A stretch of DNA of 64,000 bases from the IMG/VR virus record IMGVR_UViG_3300036820_000005, positions 47,057 through 111,056 of that record; one strand, 5' to 3'. The DNA comes from a virus. The notes below the pieces were generated by a model. The model was given only the letters and a program-made list of their open reading frames with translations, had not been told where the DNA came from and did no database searches. This document shows, piece after piece, positions 24,835-31,148 of this stretch; position 1 is the first letter of the stretch, and each line of letters starts with the position of its first letter. A program made the translations under genes and the position numbers.

Positions 24835-26367
24835 GTGGCAGTGGTAGCGGTCAGCGCGTGGGAGTATGCGGCCCGCCAGTTCGAGCCGAAACCCCGCACG
24901 TACGTTTCCCCGCTCGCGCTCGCAAAGCACCTCGACCCGCGGACCGGGACCAGCGCGGCGCTGAGGCTCATCGACCAGGCCCTCGTCGCCCTAGCCGACG
25001 GCGACACCCCCGAGAACGCCCTCCTGGTCACGATCCCGCCGCAGGAGGCCAAGAGCACGACCATCGTGCGCCGGTTCCCCGAATGGCTGCTCGACAACGA
25101 CCCAGCCTGCCGGATCGCCATCGCCAGCTACGAGCTCGACACTGCCGTCCGGTGGGGCCGCGACATCCGCCAGGACATCCAGCAGTCCGACGGGAAGCTC
25201 GACATCCCGTTCCGCCCCGACGCCACCGCGATGGCCAGGTGGGAGACACCCCAGGGCGGCGGCGTCTACTGTGTCGGCGTCGGCGGCCCGCTGACCGGCC
25301 GCGCCGTCGACGTGCTCCTGGTCGACGACCCCGTCAAGGACCGCGCCGAGGCCGAATCGGCGAAGATCCGGCAGAACATCTGGGACTGGTGGGAGTCCGT
25401 CGCCCTGACCCGCCTCGCACCCGGCGCCCGCACGGTGCTCGTCATGACCCGCTGGCACGAGGACGACCTGGCCGGCCGGATCCTGTCCCGGCCAAGCCCG
25501 CTGAAATGGCGGGTCCTGAAGATCCCCGCCATCGCCGAAGCCGCCGACCCGCTCGGCCGCCGGCCAGGCGAGGAACTGGTCTCGGTCCGCGGCCGGGAAG
25601 CCGGCTACTTCCTGAACCTCCGCGCGACGATGAGCCCGTACACGTTCTCCTCGATCTACCAGCAGTCCCCCACCGCGGCGGAAGGGAACTTCTTCCGCAG
25701 GGCCACGTTCAGGTACTGGCGGCCGGCCGTGTCGTGGTCGGACGGCCGGGTCCGCCTCGACCTCGAAGGCCGCATCGTCACCCTGCCGGACTGCTGGCGG
25801 TTCGGCACCGTCGACGTCGCCGCCAGCGTCAAGACCAGCGCCGACTACACGGTCATCAGCATGTGGGCGGTGTCGCCGGACGGAGACCTGATCCTCCTCG
25901 ACCGGGCCCGCCAGCAGGTCGCGGAACACGACCACTTCGCCCTCGCCCAGGGCCTGTTCGACTCGTGGGGGGAATGCCAGCTGTACGTCGAGCGGCATTT
26001 CTTCGCCACCACCCTGGTAACTGACGCGCAGGCCGCCAACATCCCCGTTGCCGAGGTCGTCGCCGACACCGACAAGGTCACGCGCGCCATCCCCGCCGCC
26101 GGCCGGGTCCACGCGGGCCGGGTGTGGTTCCCCGCAGAGGCGTCCTGGCTGGACGAGTGGACCGACGAGCTGGCCTCCTTCCCGAACGGCACGCACGACG
26201 ACCAGGTCGACACGCTCTCCTACGCGGCCAGGGTCCAGTCGGCCGAATGGACGCCGCCGCGGCCGCCGCCCCGGCCAGGCGTCGACCCGCACGAACGGGC
26301 CATCAACATCGCCGCACGCTCGGCGACAGGCGAAGACGGGTTCGACCCGATGACCGCCCAATGGTAA
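24835..26367 (+). CDS. terL: Terminase large subunit
   Basis: 510 residues: the ATPase-nuclease that packages phage DNA into the procapsid. The ATPase part has a Walker A-like TIPPQEAKST (67-75), Walker B VLLVDDP (160-166) and motif III TRWHEDDLAGRIL (205-217). The C-terminal RNase H-like nuclease has VDVAAS with D327, an acidic E386 in YVERHFF and HDDQVDTLSYA with D455/D456. Walker A is unusual in having Ala where Gly normally precedes the Lys. GTG start without a strong ribosome binding site. All other motifs look intact. Confidence 0.93.
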   Translation: MAVVAVSAWEYAARQFEPKPRTYVSPLALAKHLDPRTGTSAALRLIDQALVALADGDTPENALLVTIPPQEAKSTTIVRRFPEWLLDNDPACRIAIASYELDTAVRWGRDIRQDIQQSDGKLDIPFRPDATAMARWETPQGGGVYCVGVGGPLTGRAVDVLLVDDPVKDRAEAESAKIRQNIWDWWESVALTRLAPGARTVLVMTRWHEDDLAGRILSRPSPLKWRVLKIPAIAEAADPLGRRPGEELVSVRGREAGYFLNLRATMSPYTFSSIYQQSPTAAEGNFFRRATFRYWRPAVSWSDGRVRLDLEGRIVTLPDCWRFGTVDVAASVKTSADYTVISMWAVSPDGDLILLDRARQQVAEHDHFALAQGLFDSWGECQLYVERHFFATTLVTDAQAANIPVAEVVADTDKVTRAIPAAGRVHAGRVWFPAEASWLDEWTDELASFPNGTHDDQVDTLSYAARVQSAEWTPPRPPPRPGVDPHERAINIAARSATGEDGFDPMTAQW

Positions 26368-26375
26368 ACCGCGCC

Positions 26376-26449
26376 TGACCTGCGAAAATGCCGCGTCTTT
26401 GTGCTGCCCGATCTTGTCACGCTCTACACTCCATCGATATTATTTATAC
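26376..26449 (+). promoter_or_regulatory. Promoter P1 with 22-bp-spaced half-sites
   Basis: TTGTCA (26414-26419), 18-base spacer, TATTAT (26438-26443), a sigma70-type promoter in AT-rich DNA. An upstream TGACCTGCGAAAA box lies at 26376-26388. CTCTAC at 26422 and TTATAC at 26444 are half-sites exactly 22 bp apart flanking the -10, a likely operator. Nearly identical to P2 (about 41965-42057). Confidence 0.8.
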
Positions 26450-26483
26450 ATAAGCAAAAAACATCCAGGCGAGGGAGCGCGAA

Positions 26484-26897
26484 ATGGCCAGCAAGCCCGT
26501 ATGGGAGATGACCCCCCGGCAGGCGATCAAGTACTGGGCAGGCCAGTGGACGAAGCTGACCGGGCGGGCAGCCAGCGACAACCCGGCGATCGCCGAAGAC
26601 GCCAAGCTGGCCCTCATCGAGGTCGAGGCGTCCCTGACCGACCTGAACGCTGTCCGCGACGGTGACAGCTGGAAGCTCGGCCCCATCGACCGGGCTACGT
26701 TCCTCCCCGCCATCCGCAGCCACGCGCTCGCCCACTACGAGGAGGGCTGGGACATGGTGATCGAGACCATGACCGACGTCGAGATCCTCGTGGAGATCAA
26801 GTGGTGCGAGAGCCCGGCCGGTGCCATCCGCAAGCTCGGCGAGGGCGTCCGGATCCGCCACTCCGTCTACCTCGACATCTGCGCGACCGCGTTCTGA
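26484..26897 (+). CDS. Promoter-proximal conserved phage protein, 137 aa
   Basis: First gene after P1. The middle (residues 75-125) reads AIRSHALAHYEEGWDMVIET followed by a D-V-E-I-L-V-E-I element. The gene at 41034 has AVKAHAQANSAKGWDILGV followed by D-A-E-I-V-E-L-I in the same position, so the two are paralogs, each first behind an AT-rich promoter. I recall this G-W-D element from other actinobacterial phages; function unknown. Confidence 0.8.
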   Translation: MASKPVWEMTPRQAIKYWAGQWTKLTGRAASDNPAIAEDAKLALIEVEASLTDLNAVRDGDSWKLGPIDRATFLPAIRSHALAHYEEGWDMVIETMTDVEILVEIKWCESPAGAIRKLGEGVRIRHSVYLDICATAF

Positions 26898-26904
26898 CCG
26901 ACCA

Positions 26905-26945
26905 CAGCCCGGCAGGCAGGCAGCCCCCGTTCAAGCCGGGGCCGG
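26905..26945 (+). ncRNA. tRNA-minihelix-like element A
   Basis: GCCCGG (26905-26910) pairs with CCGGGC (26940-26945). Between them are an 11-base linker and a T-arm-like hairpin CCCCG-TTCAAGC-CGGGG. The loop follows the tRNA TTCRANN rule with the closing G-C pair, and the T-like stem abuts the acceptor-like stem with no gap. It starts 8 bases after a stop codon and ends 36 bases before the next start. Confidence 0.75.
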
Positions 26946-26981
26946 GCACGCAGGAACCAACCCCGAACCGAGGAGGACAGC

Positions 26982-27302
26982 ATGACCGCCGCCATCGACT
27001 TCCACCAGTGGCATTCGGCAGGTACCGACGAGCCCCGCGACCAAGAGCGCGACCTGCACGGTCCGTACTTCGCGGGGATCGGCCCGGACCACCCGGAGGG
27101 CTGGAGCTGGACGATCTCCGAGTCCGCCACGTCGGAGGACATGGCACAGGGCAACGCGCCCGACGAGACCGCCGCCAAGCAGGCCGTCGACGAGTGGGAG
27201 CGCGGCCTGGTGACCTTCGGCAACGGACAGGTGGTCCATGTGCCCGACCCGATCTGCCGCGCCCAGGGCTACTGCCCGACCGTCCGCCGTTGCAGCTGCT
27301 AG
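26982..27302 (+). CDS. Hypothetical protein, 106 aa
   Basis: ATG behind GAGGAGGACAGC. Contains RDLHGPYFAGIGPDHPEGWS followed by WTISES, an acidic middle, and a Cys-containing end (CRAQGYCPTVRRCSC) that may bind metal. Lies between tRNA-like elements A and B. Unrecognised. Confidence 0.7.
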   Translation: MTAAIDFHQWHSAGTDEPRDQERDLHGPYFAGIGPDHPEGWSWTISESATSEDMAQGNAPDETAAKQAVDEWERGLVTFGNGQVVHVPDPICRAQGYCPTVRRCSC

Positions 27303-27316
27303 CCCCGCTCCACTGA

Positions 27317-27356
27317 GCCCGGCTGGAAGCCAGAGCGGTTCGAGGCCGCTCCGGGC
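27317..27356 (+). ncRNA. tRNA-minihelix-like element B
   Basis: GCCCGG (27317-27322) pairs with CCGGGC (27351-27356). Inside is CTGG-AAG-CCAG, a small hairpin, and the T-arm-like AGCGG-TTCGAGG-CCGCT. The T-like stem differs from the other copies at four of five pairs yet stays fully paired. Followed by ACGCAGAACC, shared with element D. Confidence 0.75.
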
Positions 27357-27391
27357 ACGCAGAACCCGATCCCGAACAGGAGGAAGCCGTG

Positions 27392-27595
27392 ATGAACGCG
27401 AACCGGGGGCCACGTCACCCGAACCGCCGCCGCCGTAGCCCCGGAGTCATGCTCGCGGGCCGTCCCGCCGCTGGCCGGTGCGACATTGTGGTGACCGGCG
27501 ACGGCGGGAAAGCGAAGTTGCACCGTACCGCCCGCCGTGTCGAGGACCGGCGGTGGCGGGCAGAGGCCGCCGCTGAACTGGCCGATCCGACATGA
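27392..27595 (+). CDS. Small basic protein, 67 aa
   Basis: ATG 27392 preferred over GTG 27389 because AGGAGG is then 8 bases away. A basic N-terminus (HPNRRRRSPGVMLAGRP) and a short strand (CDIVVTGDGGKAKLHRTARR) suggest nucleic-acid contact. The stop overlaps the next ATG. Confidence 0.6.
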   Translation: MNANRGPRHPNRRRRSPGVMLAGRPAAGRCDIVVTGDGGKAKLHRTARRVEDRRWRAEAAAELADPT

Positions 27596-27861
27596 GCGGC
27601 ACCGCGCATCTGATGGAGGGAACTGAGCAGCGCGGCTACCGCACCGTCCGCGTCAACCACGCCGCCCTCGACCAAGCCGTCACGCTCACCGGCCGCGGCC
27701 CGCAACGCGGGATCACCCGGCACGCAGGCGAGTCCATCTGCGGCGAACCGGCCGGGAGGCTGTCGGACACCCCGGTCGGCCTGTTCGACGCCGAGCTGAC
27801 CTGCGGCCTGTGCTACCTGCTGTGCCGCACCGAAGCCGTCCAGATCCAGGAGGCGCTGTGA
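27592..27861 (+). CDS. Small Cys-containing protein, 89 aa
   Basis: Contains RTVRVNHAALDQAVTLTGRG, then ITRHAGESICGEPAG and LTCGLCYLLC. The C-x-x-C plus flanking Cys and His could form one zinc site. ATGA and GTGA couplings on both sides. Function unknown. Confidence 0.65.
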   Translation: MSGTAHLMEGTEQRGYRTVRVNHAALDQAVTLTGRGPQRGITRHAGESICGEPAGRLSDTPVGLFDAELTCGLCYLLCRTEAVQIQEAL

Positions 27862-28217
27862 TCGCCGTCGACCGCATCTGGCAGCCGGAAGAGAGCCAGT
27901 GGCGGTTTGACCTCCTGGTCGGTGGGGCCCACGCGGGGCTGGCCGAGGTGATCGTCCTGGACCACGATGTGCGGCTCGCCGACCTGTGGATCCGGCCGGC
28001 CTACCGCGGCCGCGGCTTTGCCCGGCACCTCCTGGCCGACGTGCTCGCTGCGATGGGCGACCGGGACATGACCCTGTCCGCCGAGCCGTTCGAGTACCCA
28101 GACCAGCCGCCAGGCCCGGCGCTGACCGGAGGCCAGCTCGCCGCCTGGTACGCCCGGCACGGCTTCCAGCCGACCGGCACCGGCCACATGATGCACCGAC
28201 CCAAGGAGACCGCGTGA
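27858..28217 (+). CDS. GNAT-family acetyltransferase
   Basis: 119 residues. It has the GNAT acetyl-CoA loop after a strand (ADLWIRPAYRGRGFARHLL, the R-G-x-G-x-A motif) and the typical end AAWYARHGFQPTGTGHMMHR. Such enzymes move an acyl group from CoA to an amine; the substrate here cannot be inferred. GTG start coupled to the preceding gene. Slightly short for the family but the core looks complete. Confidence 0.85.
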   Translation: MIAVDRIWQPEESQWRFDLLVGGAHAGLAEVIVLDHDVRLADLWIRPAYRGRGFARHLLADVLAAMGDRDMTLSAEPFEYPDQPPGPALTGGQLAAWYARHGFQPTGTGHMMHRPKETA

Positions 28218-28615
28218 TCGCCATCATCGGCTGCGGTGCCCGTAAGCTCGACCGGCCCGCCCCTGCCCGGGAGCTGTACGTCGGCTCGTACTTCCAGGCC
28301 TGCAGCCGGGCGGCCGAGGCGATCGCGCCGGGCCGGTGGTTCATCCTGTCCGCCAAGCACGGCCTGCTGCGCCCCGGCGACGAGATCGAGCCGTACGACC
28401 TGACGCTCGGCCAGCCCGGATCGGTCACGGCCCAGCAAGCCACCTGGCAGGCCCTTACCTGCGGGATCTGGTTTGAGCCCGTGACCGCCCTGTGCGGTTC
28501 CCGCTACGCCGACCTGGCCCGCCAGGTCTGGCCGCAGGTCGAGGTCCCGCTCGCCGGACTCGGGATCGGCCGGCAGCTGCAAGCCCTGGCCCGCATAGCC
28601 GCTGGCCGCGCCTAG
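28214..28615 (+). CDS. DUF6884-like protein
   Basis: 133 residues: VIAIIGCGARKLDRPAPARE, LYVGSYFQACSRAAEAI, FILSAKHGLLRPGDEIEPYD. This matches DUF6884 as I know it, common in phages and actinomycetes; function unproven. GTG start overlaps the preceding TGA. Its TAG shares a CTAG palindrome with the TAG of the convergent minus-strand gene. Confidence 0.8.
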   Translation: MIAIIGCGARKLDRPAPARELYVGSYFQACSRAAEAIAPGRWFILSAKHGLLRPGDEIEPYDLTLGQPGSVTAQQATWQALTCGIWFEPVTALCGSRYADLARQVWPQVEVPLAGLGIGRQLQALARIAAGRA

Positions 28616-28836
28616 CTGTCGGGGCCAGCCGTCCCGTTCCCCACCGCGGGGGCGGGCTGCCGGGGCTTCCACGCCCGTGCGAGGCACGCCAGTCCCCAGA
28701 GCGTGGGGAGCGTCATCCAGTAGCCGTGATGGGCGGCATACAGCCACCCGGCCACGCCGAGCAGGATCACCCCGAAGACGGCCAGGCCGCCTCTGCTGGT
28801 CTTGCCTGCCACTGCCTGCTGCCCGCTGCCTGCCAC
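28612..28836 (-). CDS. Small membrane protein, minus strand, 74 aa
   Basis: Two hydrophobic segments (GLAVFGVILLGVAGWLYAA and WMTLPTLWGLACLARAW) with hydrophilic ends: a small two-helix membrane protein. GTG start with AAGGGG upstream and a CTACAC/GTGTAG palindrome in its promoter region. It opposes the surrounding phage transcription, so it may be expressed in the lysogen, for example in exclusion or host envelope change; this is inference from position and topology. Confidence 0.7.
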   Translation of the reverse strand: MAGSGQQAVAGKTSRGGLAVFGVILLGVAGWLYAAHHGYWMTLPTLWGLACLARAWKPRQPAPAVGNGTAGPDS

Positions 28837-28848
28837 GGCCGCCCCTTT

Positions 28849-28866
28849 CTACACGCGGGAGTGTAG
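28849..28866. promoter_or_regulatory. CTACAC/GTGTAG palindrome
   Basis: CTACAC-N6-GTGTAG, with TTTCTACAC on its left arm. It lies upstream of the minus-strand membrane gene (TACACT would be a -10 on that strand) and between it and the portal gene. The half-site resembles those in P1-P3 and the palindrome at 61496. Confidence 0.5.
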
Positions 28867-28937
28867 CGCGGGCCTTGCTGCCACGGCAGGCGGAACCCTG
28901 ACCGTGGCAGCGACAGGTCGGCGGCGGTGGAGGTGGG

Positions 28938-31148
28938 ATGGCGCAGCAGCAGTTCAGCGGCGCCCCCACCTCCGACATGGGCACCCCGGACCTGTACTGG
29001 GGCACCTGGGGCCAGGGACTCCTGTCCGAATGGTGGGAGACCGCCCCGCAGCTGATCTGGCCCGAAGCCGTCATCACCTACGGGCGGATGCGTCACGACC
29101 CCCAGTGCAAAGGGGTCCTGTCCGCGTACAAGCTGCCGCTGATGCGCGCCACCTGGGCGATCGACCCGGCAGGCTGCCGCGACGAGGTAGTCCAGCTCTG
29201 CTCAGAAGACCTGGACCTGCCGATCCTCGGCAACGCCGACGACGACTCGTGGAACGCCGACAACGACGGCCAGCCTGCCCGGACCAGCGGCGTGACGTGG
29301 AAACGGCACCTGTCCCAGGTGCTGCAGTACCTCGAGTTCGGCCACATGATCTTCGAGCGCAAATACCAGATCGTCGGCGACCAGCTGCGGCTGCTCGCGC
29401 TCGGCGAGCGGATGCCGTGGACCGTGGCCAGGATCATGCTCAACCAGGACGCCACGATCAACCACCTCGTGCAGTACATGCAGGAAAAGCCGATCCCGGC
29501 GAACCGGCTGGTCTGGTACGCGCACGAGCACGAGGGCGCGAACTGGGCCGGGTTCTCCCTGCTGCGGTCGGCGTTCGCCCCGTGGCTGCTGAAGCACGAA
29601 TGCTGGCGGGTGCTGGCCACGTCGATCCGCCGGTTCGGGATGGGCGTCCCTACCGTCGAAGCGCCGCCCGGCGCGACGCAGAACCAGGTGCAGCAGGCCA
29701 GCAGCCTCGCCTCCAGCATGCGGGTCGGCGACATGTCCGGTGTCGGCCTGCCCAGCGGGTTCAAGTTCAGCCTGGCCGGGCTGACAGGGAACGTGCCGGA
29801 CTCGCTGGCGTTCATCCAGTACCTCGACGGGCAGATCGCCAAGCAGGCCCTGGCCGGGCTGATGGAGCTCGGCGACACCCAGAACGGCAGCAGGGCGCTC
29901 GGCGAGACGTTCCTTGACCTGTTCCTCCTGTCCCTGCAGGGCGTCGCCGACGAGATCGCGACCGCGGCGACGGTCGGCTGGCCGCAGATGCCCGGCATCC
30001 TCGCCGACCTCGTGGCCTGGAACTGGGGCGCCGACGAGCCAGTCCCGAAAATCGTCTGCACCGACGTAGGCGAAAACTACGAGGTCTCCGCCCAGGCGAT
30101 CGACCAGCTGGTGCAGCACGGCGCACTCGACCCCGACCCGACCCTGGACGCCTGGATCCGCAAGGCATGGCGGCTGCCCGCCCGCGACCCCGACGCGCCG
30201 TCCAGCCTCCCGCCGAAGCCGGGCCCGCCCCTCGGGCCGGAGCCGGGGCCCGGCGGCGGGCCCGCCGGAGACCAGGCCCCCGCCAGCCAGGGACAGGCAG
30301 GAACGGCAGCGAGCCGCCGCTCAGGCAGGCACCGGGCCGCCGCGCCGGGCGGGTTCCGCCGCCAGCCGACACAGATCGAGGCGGCCTCCGGGTTCGACCC
30401 CGCCATGGTCCGGCAGGAATGGCTCGACGCCCGGACCGCCCTGATCGCCTCATACAAGCTGCAGGTCCTCGGCGGCCTGCAAGACGACCTCGCCGGGCAG
30501 GTTGAGGCCAGCGTCCAGGCCGGGCAGCTCGGCAAGCTCGCCTCGCTGACCGTCGACACGGACGCGGCCGCGACGCTGATCGGCGGGGCGATGCTCGGCC
30601 TGGCCCGCACCGCGGCGAACCGGGCGCGGGCCGAAGCCGCGTCGCAAGGCGTCAAGATCCCCGCCGCCGGGGTGGCACTGCCCGAGGCGAAGATCGGCCA
30701 GGTCGCCGCGGCCAGGGCCGGGCTGCTCGGCTCCTGGTGGGCGCAGCAGGCCAGCGGCAAGGCCCTCCAGGTGTCCGCGGCGGCCGCCCACCCGCCCCTT
30801 CCGGTTCGGCTGCCCGCCGACATCGCCGACCTGATCCGCGAGTTCCTCGAGGGGCTGTCCGACGCCAGCCTTACCGACCAGCTCGGCGCCGCGCTCACCG
30901 CAGGCCAGAACGTCGGCCGGATCTCCGTCATGGAAGCCGCGGCCGCGTCGGGCGGGACCGCCCAGTACGTGGCCACGGAGATCGAGGACGACAACACCTG
31001 CAAGCCCTGCCAGGACGAGGACCAGCGCGTGTTCGCCAGCCTCGCCGGCGCGCAGGCCGCCTACCCGTCCGGCGGCTATATCGGCTGCCTCGGCGGGATG
31101 CGGTGCCGCGGCACGGTCATCGCCTACTGGGGAGGGCTGACGCCATGA
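28938..31148 (+). CDS. Portal protein fused to MuF-like head morphogenesis domain
   Basis: 736 residues. Residues 1-430 look like a DUF935/Mu gp29-type portal (HDPQCKGVLSAYKLPLMRAT; LEFGHMIFERKY; GFSLLRSAFAPWLLK; LGETFLDLFLLSLQGVADE). It forms the dodecameric vertex for DNA passage. A Pro/Gly linker (about 425-450) leads to a helical C-terminus ending with a MuF-type Cys motif (DNTCKPCQDEDQRVF). In many phages these are separate genes; here one frame covers both. Translationally coupled to the protease (ATGA). Confidence 0.88.
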   Translation: MAQQQFSGAPTSDMGTPDLYWGTWGQGLLSEWWETAPQLIWPEAVITYGRMRHDPQCKGVLSAYKLPLMRATWAIDPAGCRDEVVQLCSEDLDLPILGNADDDSWNADNDGQPARTSGVTWKRHLSQVLQYLEFGHMIFERKYQIVGDQLRLLALGERMPWTVARIMLNQDATINHLVQYMQEKPIPANRLVWYAHEHEGANWAGFSLLRSAFAPWLLKHECWRVLATSIRRFGMGVPTVEAPPGATQNQVQQASSLASSMRVGDMSGVGLPSGFKFSLAGLTGNVPDSLAFIQYLDGQIAKQALAGLMELGDTQNGSRALGETFLDLFLLSLQGVADEIATAATVGWPQMPGILADLVAWNWGADEPVPKIVCTDVGENYEVSAQAIDQLVQHGALDPDPTLDAWIRKAWRLPARDPDAPSSLPPKPGPPLGPEPGPGGGPAGDQAPASQGQAGTAASRRSGRHRAAAPGGFRRQPTQIEAASGFDPAMVRQEWLDARTALIASYKLQVLGGLQDDLAGQVEASVQAGQLGKLASLTVDTDAAATLIGGAMLGLARTAANRARAEAASQGVKIPAAGVALPEAKIGQVAAARAGLLGSWWAQQASGKALQVSAAAAHPPLPVRLPADIADLIREFLEGLSDASLTDQLGAALTAGQNVGRISVMEAAAASGGTAQYVATEIEDDNTCKPCQDEDQRVFASLAGAQAAYPSGGYIGCLGGMRCRGTVIAYWGGLTP

